DNA of 64,000 bases from Tardiphaga robiniae (GTDB lineage Bacteria; Pseudomonadota; Alphaproteobacteria; Rhizobiales; Xanthobacteraceae): the NCBI RefSeq assembly GCF_001618955.1, contig NZ_LVYV01000002.1, positions 124,001 to 188,000 on the forward strand, written 5' to 3'. Of the stretch, positions 54,508 to 63,507 are shown piece after piece. Made by a program: the position numbers and the translations under genes. Each line of letters opens with the position of its first letter. Position 1 is the stretch's first letter. The notes under the pieces are model-generated. The model saw only the letters and a list, made by a program, of their open reading frames with translations, was not told the origin of the DNA and ran no database searches.

Positions 54508-54990
54508 ATGGGTATGTCGCTTTCCGAAGGTGCAGACGACGATGATGATTTCGGTGAAAATCACGAAATCAACGTCACCCCCTTCATCGACGTCATTCTG
54601 GTTCTGCTGATCATCTTCATGGTGGCCGCGCCGCTCTCGACGGTGGACTTGCCGATCAATCTGCCGTCCTCCACGGTGACGCCGCAGAAGAAGCCGGACA
54701 AGCCGACTTATGTGAGCATCAAGCCCGATCTCGCCGTCGCGATCGGCGAGAACATGGTCAAGCGCGTCGATCTGGTGCGTCAGCTCGATGCGATGGGCGA
54801 TGGTAACAAGGATCGACCGATCTTCCTGCGCGTTGATCGCGCGGTGCCCTATGGCGAATTCTTCGATGTGATGGAACGGCTGCGTGCCGGTGGCTATCAG
54901 AAGACCAAGCTTGTTGCGCTGGAAGGTGTTCCGGATGCCGCTGCGGCATCGCCGGCACCGGCCGCTGCACCTGACGCGCCGAAGCCCTGA
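54508..54990 (+). CDS. exbD: biopolymer transport protein ExbD
   Basis: A 160-residue ExbD. After a short acidic N terminus (SEGADDDDDFGENHEINVTPFIDVILVLLIIFMVAAPL) there is one membrane helix with the proton-binding Asp in PFIDVILVLLI, then a periplasmic domain and an Ala/Pro-rich tail. It works with ExbB to energise TonB. It starts two bases after exbB and is followed 15 bases later by tonB. Confidence 0.94.
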   Translation: MGMSLSEGADDDDDFGENHEINVTPFIDVILVLLIIFMVAAPLSTVDLPINLPSSTVTPQKKPDKPTYVSIKPDLAVAIGENMVKRVDLVRQLDAMGDGNKDRPIFLRVDRAVPYGEFFDVMERLRAGGYQKTKLVALEGVPDAAAASPAPAAAPDAPKP

Positions 54991-55005
54991 CGTTACGGAA
55001 GCGCT

Positions 55006-55794
55006 ATGTCCGAGCTCGATAGAAAGTCGTCCTGGCGACTGTGGCTGATCGCGGCGCTTGTCGCCGTGCTGCTGCATGTCGGCGGCATCGCTGCGGCTGT
55101 GTTTGAGATGCAGCAGGAAGAGGACGACGACGGCCTTGGCGCCAATGCTATCGAAGTCGGGATGGAAATGGTGTCGCCCGACGTCGAGCCGACCGATCTT
55201 CCGCAGGGCCCGGATTCGGAGGCTTCGACCGCATCTCCGGCCGTTCAGGAGCAGAAGGCTGTCGAGAAGCAGAGCGATCTCCCCAAGGAGACGCCGCACG
55301 AGAGCGAAGAACCCGATCAGGTCGTGACCGAGAGCAAAGCGACCAAGCCGGAAGAAGAGACACCCGAAAAGGCGCAAAAACAGCAGCAGGCGTCGCAAGA
55401 ATCCGTCGCGTCGGAGGCCGCCGCACAGCAGAAGCTCGATGACTCCAAGGCTGGCGAGAAAGCACAGGCGCAGCAGGGCGGCATCGGCACCGACAAGAAG
55501 CGCCTGTCGACAATCTGGTCCAAGCAGCTCAGCGCCTATCTCGAAAAGAACAAGCGCTATCCGCAGGAGCGCCAGCAGAAGACGGCGGAAGTGACGGTGA
55601 ATTTCGAGATCGACCGCGTCGGCAAGGTTCTGGCCGTGCGAGTCGTGAAGGGCTCCGGCGACGCCGCATTCGACGAGGCCGCGGTTGCCATGGTCCGCCG
55701 CTCAGACCCGCTGCCGGCGCCGCCGCCGTTGATCGCCGACGACGGCCTGAGCTTCACCGTCCCCGTGATCTTCCGCGTCAAGAGCAAGGGCTGA
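55006..55794 (+). CDS. tonB: energy transducer TonB
   Basis: A 262-residue TonB. An N-terminal membrane helix (RLWLIAALVAVLLHVGGIAAAVF) is followed by a Glu/Lys/Gln-rich spacer to about residue 165 and a C-terminal TonB domain beginning SAYLEKNKRYPQERQQ with VNFEIDRVGKVLAVRVVKGSG. The spacer is unusually rich in Glu, Lys and Gln instead of Pro/Lys repeats. It passes ExbBD energy to the Fiu-like receptor. It is the last gene of the iron operon. Confidence 0.92.
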   Translation: MSELDRKSSWRLWLIAALVAVLLHVGGIAAAVFEMQQEEDDDGLGANAIEVGMEMVSPDVEPTDLPQGPDSEASTASPAVQEQKAVEKQSDLPKETPHESEEPDQVVTESKATKPEEETPEKAQKQQQASQESVASEAAAQQKLDDSKAGEKAQAQQGGIGTDKKRLSTIWSKQLSAYLEKNKRYPQERQQKTAEVTVNFEIDRVGKVLAVRVVKGSGDAAFDEAAVAMVRRSDPLPAPPPLIADDGLSFTVPVIFRVKSKG

Positions 55795-55807
55795 TGAGAA
55801 GGGCGAC

Positions 55808-56554
55808 TTAGTAGGTCGCTCGTCCGCCCGAAATATCGAAGACCGCGCCTGTCGAGAAGGCGCAGTCTTCCGAGGCCAGCCAGGCAGCCATCGCGGCCAG
55901 TTCCTGCACCAGTACGAAACGTCCTTTCGGAATCTTCGACAGCATGAAGTTGATGTGCTGTTCCGTCATCTGGTCGAAGATCGCCGTCTTCGCGGCAGCA
56001 GGCGTGATGGCGTTGACGTTGATCTCGTGGCCGGCCAGTTCCTTGCCGAGCGACTTGGTCAGCGCGATCAGGCCGGCCTTCGATGCCGAATAGTGCGAGG
56101 CGTTCGGATTGCCTTCCTTGCCGGCGATCGAGGCTATGTTGACGATGCGGCCGTAATTCTGCTTCAGCATCACGGGGACGACGGCCTTGCAGCACAGGAA
56201 CGGGCCGTCGAGATTGATGCGCATCACCTTACGCCAATCGTCGTAATCGATCTCCCACACCGGCTTGTTGAAGCCGGTGATGCCGGCATTGTTGACCAGG
56301 ATATCGATGTTGCCGAACTCTTGAAGCGTCGCAGCGCGAGCTTCATCAATTGAAGCCACGTCGGTGACGTCGACTTTGAGGGCAATCACTTCGTCGCCGA
56401 TTTCGCTCGCCGTTTTTACGGCTAGGTCAATATCCTGATCCCAGATCGCCACCTTGGCGCCGGAAGCGACGAAGCGTTCAGTGATCGCGCGGCCAAAGCC
56501 CTGGGCGCCGCCCGTGACCACGGCGCAGCGGCCGTTCAAATCGATCTTGTTCAT
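55808..56554 (-). CDS. short-chain dehydrogenase/reductase (SDR), first of pair
   Basis: A 248-residue classical SDR. The cofactor motif is TGGAQGFGRAI, the NNAG block is NNAGITG, and the catalytic Ser-Tyr-Lys lie in NIASIAGKEGNPNASHYSASKAG. It oxidises or reduces a sugar, hydroxy acid or acyl compound with NAD(P). It lies 17 bases after a second SDR, both minus strand, downstream of an IlvD/Edd dehydratase, so it likely takes part in sugar-acid catabolism. Confidence 0.88.
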   Translation of the reverse strand: MNKIDLNGRCAVVTGGAQGFGRAITERFVASGAKVAIWDQDIDLAVKTASEIGDEVIALKVDVTDVASIDEARAATLQEFGNIDILVNNAGITGFNKPVWEIDYDDWRKVMRINLDGPFLCCKAVVPVMLKQNYGRIVNIASIAGKEGNPNASHYSASKAGLIALTKSLGKELAGHEINVNAITPAAAKTAIFDQMTEQHINFMLSKIPKGRFVLVQELAAMAAWLASEDCAFSTGAVFDISGGRATY

Positions 56555-56570
56555 GATGCGATGTCCTCGG

Positions 56571-57305
56571 TTACAGCGTCCAGCCGCCGTCGATGATGTG
56601 CGCGACGCCGGTGGTGAAGGCGCTCTCGTCGCTGGCGAGATAGACGGCGAGGGACGCGATCTCCTCGGCGGTCCCGAGGCGGCCCATCGGCTGCCGGCTC
56701 ACGAACAGCTCGCGGCCATTCGGGCCTGCGGCTGCGGCGCGGTCGAGCATCGACGGCGTTTCGATCGTGCCGGGACAGATCGCGTTACAGCGAATGCCTT
56801 TGGTGATGTAGTCGACGGCCACAGCACGGGTGAGGGCGGCGACGGCGGCTTTGGTTGCGCCATAGACGTAGCGGTTCGGCGCTGCCTTGAAGACACCGGC
56901 GGCGGAGGAAATGTTGACGATCGCACCATTGCCGCGCGCAAGCATGCCGGGCAGGAACGCACGGATGGTCCGATGCATCGATTTGACGTTCAGGTCGAAC
57001 GAGAAGTCCCAGTCGGAATCGGAGCATTCCAGTGCTGCGCCGTGATGCACGAAGCCGGCGGCGTTGAGCAGGATGTCGATATCGCCGACCTTCTTTGCCA
57101 TCGCTTCGACGGCAGCCGTGTCGCGCACGTCGAGTCGTGCAGTCTCGGCGATACCATCCTTGGTCAGCAGTGCCACGCCCTTGTCGTCGATATCGGTGGC
57201 GAACACCGTCGCCCCTTCGCGCGCAAAAGCCAGCGCGCACGCCCGGCCGATGCCGACGGCGCCGGCGGTGACGAAGGCGCGTTTGCCTTTCAAGCGGTCA
57301 GACAT
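56571..57305 (-). CDS. short-chain dehydrogenase/reductase (SDR), second of pair
   Basis: A 244-residue SDR beginning MSDRLKGKRAFVTAGAVGIGRACAL, with the NAG block reading LLNAAGFVHHG and the catalytic YVYGATKAAV. It resembles 2-keto-3-deoxy-L-fuconate or similar sugar-acid dehydrogenases, which fits the neighbouring dehydratase. Start ATG 57305 follows GGGAG. Between it and the dehydratase gene sits a palindromic repeat. Confidence 0.87.
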   Translation of the reverse strand: MSDRLKGKRAFVTAGAVGIGRACALAFAREGATVFATDIDDKGVALLTKDGIAETARLDVRDTAAVEAMAKKVGDIDILLNAAGFVHHGAALECSDSDWDFSFDLNVKSMHRTIRAFLPGMLARGNGAIVNISSAAGVFKAAPNRYVYGATKAAVAALTRAVAVDYITKGIRCNAICPGTIETPSMLDRAAAAGPNGRELFVSRQPMGRLGTAEEIASLAVYLASDESAFTTGVAHIIDGGWTL

Positions 57306-57339
57306 GTGAAATCTCCCTGAGACGTTTTTTGTTTTGGAC

Positions 57340-57416
57340 GTCATACGCGGGCTTGACCCGCGTATCCATCTTGCTGCGAAGGAAGTTGGATTGCTGGGTC
57401 AAGCCCGGCAATGACA
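57340..57416. repeat. intergenic palindromic repeat in the sugar-acid operon
   Basis: A 77-base element with a perfect hairpin ATACGCGGG / CCCGCGTAT (57343-57365) and a second half with GGGTCAAGCCCGGCAATGAC. The word GGGCTTGACCC (and its complement) occurs in both halves. Elements of this look are scattered in Bradyrhizobium-like genomes. Confidence 0.75.
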
Positions 57417-57426
57417 CCGTTGGCTG

Positions 57427-59265
57427 CTAGTGATTATGCCGCGCCGTCCCGACCGTGCCGGCGATATCGCGATAGCGCGTTGCCAGTTCGAGACATGCGC
57501 CGGTGGCCTGCTGGCCGACGGTGTTGCGATAGAGCTCCTGCCACGGGGTCTGGTTGGCCGGATATTTGAATCCGCCATTGGCCATCAGTTCGGCGCGACG
57601 TCGCTTCAGCTCCTCGTCGGAAATCAGGATATTCGCCGAGCCCTTGTTGAGATCGATGCGCACCTTGTCGCCCGTCTGCAGGATTGCGAGGCCGCCATTG
57701 GCTGCCGCTTCAGGCGTCGCGTTGAGGATCGACGGCGAGCCGGATGTGCCCGACTGCCGGCCGTCGCCGATGCAGGGCAGCGATAGAATGCCGCGTTTGA
57801 TCAGCGCTGCCGGCGGCTGCATGTTCACGACTTCCGCGCCGCCGGGATAGCCGATCGGGCCGGTGCCACGCACGAACAGGATGCAGTGTTCGTCGATGTC
57901 GAGCGAGGCATCGTCGATGCGGTGGTGATAATCCTCCGGCCCTTCGAACACGATGGCGCGGCCTTCAAATGCGTTCGGATCCTTCGGATTGATCAGATAG
58001 CGATCGCGGAATTCCTTGGAGATCACCGAGGTCTTCATGATCGCGGAATCAAACAGATTGCCGCGCAGGACGAGGAAGCCGGCATCAGCCACCAGCGGTT
58101 TGTCATAGGACCAGATGACGTCGTTGTCCGGCTTGGGCGAGGCGGCGCAGTTTTCCCCCATCGTCTTGCCATTCACGGTGATCACATCCTCGTGGATGCG
58201 CTTGTGCTTCATCAGCTCGCGCACCACAGAGGGCACACCACCGGCGCGGTGATATTCCTCGCCGAGATAGAAGCCGGCCGGCTGCATATTGACCAGCAGC
58301 GGTACGTCATGGCCGAATTTCTGCCAGTCGTCGATATCGAGCTCGACGCCGATATGGCGGGCGAGTGCATTGATATGGATCGGTGCGTTGGTCGAACCGC
58401 CAATGGCGGAATTGACCACGATGCAGTTCTCGAAGGCCTTGCGGGTCAGGATGTCCGACGGCTTGAGGTCCTCCCACACCATGTCGACGATGCGGCTGCC
58501 CGTCTCATAGGCAATCTGGCCGCGCTCGCGATAGGGCGCCGGGATAGCGGCGCAGCCGGGCAGTGACATGCCCAATGCTTCGGCCAGCGAGTTCATCGTC
58601 GACGCGGTGCCCATGGTGTTGCAATGGCCGACCGACGGCGCCGAGGACGCGACCAGCGTCATGAATTCTTCGTAGCCGATCTCGCCGGCGGCCAGCCGCT
58701 CACGCGATTTCCACACCACGGTGCCGGAGCCGGTGCGTTGGCCTTCGTGCCAGCCATTCAACATCGGACCTCCGGACAACACGATCGCGGGCAGATTTAC
58801 GGTAGCCGCTGCCATCAGGCAGGCCGGAGTTGTCTTGTCGCAGCCGGTCGTGAGGACGACGCCATCGAGCGGATAGCCGAACAGGATTTCCACAAGACCG
58901 AGATAAGCGAGGTTGCGATCAAGCGCCGCAGTCGGCCGCTTGCCGGTCTCCTGAATCGGATGCACCGGGAATTCCATCACCAGACCGCCGGCGGCGGTAA
59001 TGCCTTCGCGCACGCGCTTGGCGAGTTCGAGATGATGGCGATTGCAGGGCGACAGGTCGTTACCTGTCTGCGCAATGCCGATGATCGGCTTGCCGGACTG
59101 CAATTCGTGACGCGTCAGGCCGTAGTTCAGATAGCGCTCAAGATAGAGTGCAGTCATTCCGGGATTGTGGGGATCGTTGAACCATTCGCTCGAACGAAGT
59201 TTGCGCTTGGTTGCCTTTGCAGGCGAGGTCCCCGCAGTCGGCGTGGACGAAGTCGACTTGGTCAT
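57427..59265 (-). CDS. IlvD/Edd-family sugar-acid dehydratase
   Basis: A protein of about 612 residues. It carries Fe-S cluster cysteines in [14 protein letters not shown] and [14 protein letters not shown], a block [12 protein letters not shown] and the C-terminal [19 protein letters not shown]. The gene context points to an aldonate such as L-arabinonate or another pentonate/hexonate rather than branched-chain amino acid synthesis, giving a 2-keto-3-deoxy acid. The second ATG of an ATGATG pair (59265) is chosen with GGGAG five bases before. It is divergent from the ABC importer. Confidence 0.9.
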   Translation of the reverse strand: MTKSTSSTPTAGTSPAKATKRKLRSSEWFNDPHNPGMTALYLERYLNYGLTRHELQSGKPIIGIAQTGNDLSPCNRHHLELAKRVREGITAAGGLVMEFPVHPIQETGKRPTAALDRNLAYLGLVEILFGYPLDGVVLTTGCDKTTPACLMAAATVNLPAIVLSGGPMLNGWHEGQRTGSGTVVWKSRERLAAGEIGYEEFMTLVASSAPSVGHCNTMGTASTMNSLAEALGMSLPGCAAIPAPYRERGQIAYETGSRIVDMVWEDLKPSDILTRKAFENCIVVNSAIGGSTNAPIHINALARHIGVELDIDDWQKFGHDVPLLVNMQPAGFYLGEEYHRAGGVPSVVRELMKHKRIHEDVITVNGKTMGENCAASPKPDNDVIWSYDKPLVADAGFLVLRGNLFDSAIMKTSVISKEFRDRYLINPKDPNAFEGRAIVFEGPEDYHHRIDDASLDIDEHCILFVRGTGPIGYPGGAEVVNMQPPAALIKRGILSLPCIGDGRQSGTSGSPSILNATPEAAANGGLAILQTGDKVRIDLNKGSANILISDEELKRRRAELMANGGFKYPANQTPWQELYRNTVGQQATGACLELATRYRDIAGTVGTARHNH

Positions 59266-59499
59266 CATTTCTCCCGCAGCGCACACTTTATATCCTGGTG
59301 CGTCGTCTCTTTTGATTGATCACGAATGTTTGCACGCCGCTGGCTGCTTCGCAACGTTTGCATCTGCGAAGTTTTTCTACGACTATGATCCAACGACACG
59401 CCGCCAGAAAATCTGGTAGGATGTCAGACAAGTAAGAACAGGCGGCTCCGGCAATCGGAGGACGCCGTCTCTAAAATGGGACATTTGGGAGGGAAATGT
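59266..59499. promoter_or_regulatory. divergent promoter region, sugar-acid genes / ABC importer
   Basis: A 234-base spacer between ilvD-like and ABC genes that must hold both promoters. Two TTTGCA words (around 59328 and 59357) lie inside partly palindromic GCAACGTTTGC-type sequence, resembling LacI/GntR-type operators. This could coordinate catabolism and uptake; the match is weak. Confidence 0.35.
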
Positions 59500-60567
59500 A
59501 TGGCGTCCGTGCAGATTCACGACGTTCGTAAGTCTTTTGGCGGTTTTGAGGTTCTCCACGGCGTGTCGGTCCCCATCGAGGATGGCCAATTCGTGGTTCT
59601 GGTTGGGCCATCCGGCTGTGGAAAATCCACATTGCTGCGCATGTTGGCGGGCCTGGAGAAGATCACCTCCGGGACGATCTCGATCGGCGATCGCGTGGTC
59701 AATGATGTCCAGCCGAAAGAGCGCGACATCGCCATGGTGTTCCAGAATTACGCGCTCTATCCGCATATGACGGTTGCCCAGAATATGGGCTTTTCGCTCA
59801 AGCTGCGCGGCGCCGACAAAAGCGAGATCGATCAGAAGGTCAATCGCGCTGCCGATATTCTCGATTTGAGGCGATTGCTCGAGCGTTTTCCCCGGCAGTT
59901 GTCGGGTGGTCAGCGTCAGCGCGTCGCCATGGGCCGCGCCATTGTACGCGATCCGCAGGTCTTCCTGTTCGATGAGCCACTGTCGAATCTCGACGCCAAG
60001 CTGCGCGTCGCCATGCGCGCCGAGATCAAGGAACTGCATCAGCGCCTGAAGACGACAACGGTCTATGTGACTCATGACCAGATCGAAGCCATGACCATGG
60101 CCGACAAGATCGTGGTGATGCAGGACGGCATCGTCGAGCAGATGGGCGCACCGTTGGAGCTCTACGATCGCCCCGAGAACAAGTTCGTTGCCGGCTTCAT
60201 CGGATCGCCTGCGATGAATTTTCTCGAAGGCACGCTGAAGGTGAATGGTGGCCAGCCCTGGGTGGAGACCGCTAACGGCGCGAAGCTGCCGATCACGGCG
60301 GCGCCGGCTGCAGCCAACGACAAGTCGGTGACCTACGGCATTCGGCCCGAGCATCTCGAATTTGCCGATGACGGCATCGAGGCCGAGGTCGTGGTGGTCG
60401 AGCCGATGGGGTCGGAGACTCAGGTCGTCGCACGCATCGGCACCCAGGACATTATCGCGATCTTCCGTGATCGTCGTCCGGTCGCGCCGGGCGACAAGAT
60501 TCATCTCAGGCCGCGCGCGAATTCGGCGCATCTGTTCGACAAGGAGACCGGAAAGCGCGTCAACTGA
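59500..60567 (+). CDS. ABC sugar importer ATPase (UgpC/MalK type)
   Basis: A 355-residue ATPase. Walker A is GPSGCGKST, the signature is LSGGQRQRVAMGRA, Walker B is FLFDEPLSNLD, and an OB-type regulatory domain follows from about residue 240. It powers the sugar importer whose binding protein and two permeases follow. ATG 59500 follows GGGAGGG with six bases of spacing. A hairpin overlaps its stop codon. The upstream divergent genes catabolise sugar acids, so uptake and breakdown are likely coupled. Confidence 0.93.
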   Translation: MASVQIHDVRKSFGGFEVLHGVSVPIEDGQFVVLVGPSGCGKSTLLRMLAGLEKITSGTISIGDRVVNDVQPKERDIAMVFQNYALYPHMTVAQNMGFSLKLRGADKSEIDQKVNRAADILDLRRLLERFPRQLSGGQRQRVAMGRAIVRDPQVFLFDEPLSNLDAKLRVAMRAEIKELHQRLKTTTVYVTHDQIEAMTMADKIVVMQDGIVEQMGAPLELYDRPENKFVAGFIGSPAMNFLEGTLKVNGGQPWVETANGAKLPITAAPAAANDKSVTYGIRPEHLEFADDGIEAEVVVVEPMGSETQVVARIGTQDIIAIFRDRRPVAPGDKIHLRPRANSAHLFDKETGKRVN

Positions 60568-60576
60568 CGCGCTTTT
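60552..60576 (+). terminator. intercistronic hairpin after the ABC ATPase gene
   Basis: AAAGCGCGTCA and TGACGCGCTTT pair around AC at the stop codon and run into TTTT. It may reduce ATPase-to-binding-protein readthrough or stabilise the mRNA end so that the binding protein is made in excess. Confidence 0.6.
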
Positions 60577-60639
60577 CCACCAATCAATTTCAAAACATTG
60601 GTCGATCAACGAACCAATATTACAGGGAGAAGACGAAAG

Positions 60640-61965
60640 ATGACTGGATTTACACCGGATCGCCGATCTCTGCTCAAGGGCGGCGCGATCACGCTTGCTG
60701 CTGCGGCGACCATGTCCGCGGATCAATTGCTGGGCTACGCAAAAGCCTGGGCGCAGGCCTCACAGTGGAAGCCGGAAGCCGGCGCCAAGATCAACCTGCT
60801 GCGCTGGAAACGCTTCGTCGAAGCCGAAGACGTGGCCTTCATGAAGATCGTCGACGCCTTCCAGAAGGCGACCGGCGTCACCATCTCCGTCTCCAACGAA
60901 TCCTATGACGACATTCAGCCGAAGGCTTCGGTCGCGGCGAATACCGGACAGGGCCTCGACATGGTCTGGGGGCTGTACTCCCTGCCGTTTCTGTTCCCGA
61001 CCAAGTGCATGGACGTCTCCGACGTCGCCGACTATCTCGGCAAGAAGAACGGGGGTTGGGCTGAGTCCGGCAAGCAATACGGCATGTATAACGGCAAGTG
61101 GATCGGCGTTCCGGTCGCTGCGACCGGTGGCCTCGTGAACTACCGTGTCGCTGCTGCGGAAAAGGCCGGGCACAAGACGTTCCCGAACGATCTCGGCGGC
61201 TTCCAGGATCTGTTCAAGGGCATGAACAAGAACGGCACCCCGGGCGGCATGGCGCTGGGCCACGCATCGGGCGATGCCAATGGCTGGGTGCACTGGGCGC
61301 TGTGGGCCCATGGCGGCAAGCTGATCGACAAGGACAACAAGGTTGTCATCAACTCGCCGGAGACCGCGAAGTCACTGGAATACGTCAAGTCGCTCTACGA
61401 CAACTTCATTCCCGGCACCGCATCCTGGAACGACTCGTCGAACAACAAGGCATTCCTCGCCGGCCAATTGCATCTGACCACCAACGGCATCTCGGTCTAT
61501 GTGACCGCGAAGAAGGAAGCCCCGGCGATTGCCGAAGACATGAACCATGCACATTTGCCCGTCGGTCTGGATGGCAAGCGGCGTGAACTTCATCTCGGCT
61601 TCCCGATCCTGATCTTCTCCTTCACCAAGTTCCCGCAGGCGTGCAAGGCATTCACCGCCTTCATGATGGAGCCGGAGCAGTTCAATCCATGGGTCGAGTC
61701 AGCCCAGGGTTACCTGTCGCCGTTCCAGCTCGCTTTCGAGAAGAACCCGATCTGGACCGCCGATCCGAAGAACACGCCATATCGCGACGTGGCTTCGACG
61801 GCATCGACCCCGGCGGGCGAAGCGCAGATGAGCGAGAATGCGGCGGCGGCGATCGCCGACTTCGTGGTCGTCGACATGTACGCCAATTACTGCACGGGCC
61901 GCGAGGACGTGAAGACCGCGATGTCGTCTGCCGAGCGCGCGGCGAAGCGCATTTTCCGCGCCTGA
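60640..61965 (+). CDS. Tat-secreted ABC sugar-binding protein
   Basis: A 441-residue family-1 type binding protein. The leader DRRSLLKGGAITLAAAATMSA carries the twin-arginine RRSLLK, so it is exported folded. The mature part includes INLLRWKRFVEAEDVAFMK and MVWGLYSLPFLFPTK. It captures a sugar or sugar acid in the periplasm. ATG 60640 (MTGFTPD) follows GGGAGA; a longer frame to 60598 is not used. Hairpins stand on both sides of the gene. Confidence 0.92.
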   Translation: MTGFTPDRRSLLKGGAITLAAAATMSADQLLGYAKAWAQASQWKPEAGAKINLLRWKRFVEAEDVAFMKIVDAFQKATGVTISVSNESYDDIQPKASVAANTGQGLDMVWGLYSLPFLFPTKCMDVSDVADYLGKKNGGWAESGKQYGMYNGKWIGVPVAATGGLVNYRVAAAEKAGHKTFPNDLGGFQDLFKGMNKNGTPGGMALGHASGDANGWVHWALWAHGGKLIDKDNKVVINSPETAKSLEYVKSLYDNFIPGTASWNDSSNNKAFLAGQLHLTTNGISVYVTAKKEAPAIAEDMNHAHLPVGLDGKRRELHLGFPILIFSFTKFPQACKAFTAFMMEPEQFNPWVESAQGYLSPFQLAFEKNPIWTADPKNTPYRDVASTASTPAGEAQMSENAAAAIADFVVVDMYANYCTGREDVKTAMSSAERAAKRIFRA

Positions 61966-61977
61966 GGACGACCTTGT

Positions 61978-61999
61978 CGGCGCGGAGCGACCCGCGCCG
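61978..61999 (+). terminator. intercistronic hairpin after the binding-protein gene
   Basis: CGGCGCGG and CCGCGCCG flank a six-base loop. There is no T-run, so it probably protects the binding-protein mRNA end or partly ends transcription before the RidA gene. Confidence 0.5.
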
Positions 62000-62051
62000 G
62001 CAACTCTCCGGAGCAGCCGTGAATTTCGTTTCACAAAAGGCTGCCTGAACG

Positions 62052-62477
62052 ATGGGAATGGGAATGCCAGAGATCGACTACAAGACTGTTCTCCCGGAAG
62101 GCTGGGCGCGGCCGCGCGGTTTCGCGCATGCGGTGGTGGCCGGCGGTACGCGGAGCATCCGCATCTCCGGTCAGCTCGGCAAGCAGAACGGGCAGGGGGA
62201 GGTCGCCGCGGAATCCGACTTCGGGACGCAGTGGCGCTACGCAATGGAGAATCTCGTCACCGTGCTGAAGGCGGCGGGCGGCGAACCCAAACAAATCGTG
62301 ATGCTGCGCGCCTATGTCACCGACATCAATGCATTCAAGACGTCCGGCGCCGCCATCGGCGAGGCCTGGGGCGCTACGCTCGGCAAGCATTTTCCAGCGA
62401 TGACGCTGGTTCAGGTCTCCGCCCTGATCGATCCGCACGCACGTGTCGAGATCGAGGGCGAAGCGATCCTGCCGTAA
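62052..62477 (+). CDS. RidA-family (YjgF/Rid) protein
   Basis: A 141-residue RidA/YjgF protein (GTRSIRISGQLGKQ, then LRAYVTDINAFKTSG, and MTLVQVSALIDPHARVEIEGEAIL, with Arg/Glu sites of the family). RidA enzymes hydrolyse reactive imines or enamines, and subfamily members inside sugar or amino-compound operons act on pathway intermediates. It stands between the ABC binding-protein and permease genes, so its substrate is probably linked to the imported compound. Confidence 0.9.
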   Translation: MGMGMPEIDYKTVLPEGWARPRGFAHAVVAGGTRSIRISGQLGKQNGQGEVAAESDFGTQWRYAMENLVTVLKAAGGEPKQIVMLRAYVTDINAFKTSGAAIGEAWGATLGKHFPAMTLVQVSALIDPHARVEIEGEAILP

Positions 62478-62547
62478 CCGGATCATGACGCATGACTGAC
62501 TGCACGACATCAGAACGAAGCCGACATCCGACTGGAGCTATCTTGCA

Positions 62548-63507
62548 ATGACCACGATCCAGACATCGATGCCGGAGGCAGGGAAAGTGATCCCCAGATC
62601 CTCGGCCTGGGACCGGCTGTGGATCAACCGCAACTGGCTCGCCATGTGGTTCATGCTGCCTGCAGCCGCGTTCCTGATCTTGTTTCTCGCCTATCCGTTG
62701 TTTCTCGGCGTCTGGATGAGCTTCACCGACGACCGCATCGGTCGTGGCGGCGTCTTCGTCGGTCTCGAGAACTACGAGTGGCTGCGCGACGACTCCATCT
62801 TCTGGCTCTCGGTGTTCAACACGCTGCTCTATACGATCGTCGCCTCGGCCATCAAATTCGCCGTCGGTCTCTATCTCGCGCTGCTGCTGAACCGGCACAT
62901 GCCGTTCAAGGCACTGATCCGCGCCGCTGTGCTGATCCCCTTCATTGTGCCCACGGTATTGTCGGCGATCGCGTTCTGGTGGATCTACGACTCGCAGTTC
63001 TCGATCATCTCGTGGTCACTGATCAAAATGGGCCTCATCAGTCACAACATCAACTTCCTCGGCGACAGCAACTGGGCGCGCGCCAGCGTGATCTTCGCCA
63101 ATATCTGGCGCGGCGTGCCGTTCGTGGCGATCACGCTGCTGGCCGGCCTGCAGACGGTGTCACCGTCGCTCTATGAAGCGGCGACGCTGGACGGCGCGAC
63201 CTCTTGGCAGCGCTTCCGCTTCATCACCTATCCGTTGCTGACGCCGATCATCGCAGTCGTCATGACCTTCTCGGTGCTGTTTACGTTTACCGACTTCCAG
63301 CTGATCTGGGCGCTGACCCGCGGCGGTCCGGTGAATGCGACGCATCTGATGGCGACGCTGAGCTATCAGCGCGGCATTCTCTCGGGCCGGCTCGGCGAGG
63401 GCGCAGCAATTGCCACCGCCATGATCCCGTTCCTTCTGGCAGCCATCGCCATCTCCTGGTTCGGCATGCAACGCCGTAAGTGGCAGCAAGGTACTGACAA
63501 TGACTGA
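62548..63507 (+). CDS. ABC sugar permease, MalF/UgpA type
   Basis: A 319-residue inner-membrane permease with six helices. The cytoplasmic EAA loop reads LYEAATLDGATSWQRFRFITYPLL. It forms the channel with the next gene product. The following permease starts inside its last codons (eight-base overlap), showing tight coupling. Confidence 0.93.
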   Translation: MTTIQTSMPEAGKVIPRSSAWDRLWINRNWLAMWFMLPAAAFLILFLAYPLFLGVWMSFTDDRIGRGGVFVGLENYEWLRDDSIFWLSVFNTLLYTIVASAIKFAVGLYLALLLNRHMPFKALIRAAVLIPFIVPTVLSAIAFWWIYDSQFSIISWSLIKMGLISHNINFLGDSNWARASVIFANIWRGVPFVAITLLAGLQTVSPSLYEAATLDGATSWQRFRFITYPLLTPIIAVVMTFSVLFTFTDFQLIWALTRGGPVNATHLMATLSYQRGILSGRLGEGAAIATAMIPFLLAAIAISWFGMQRRKWQQGTDND

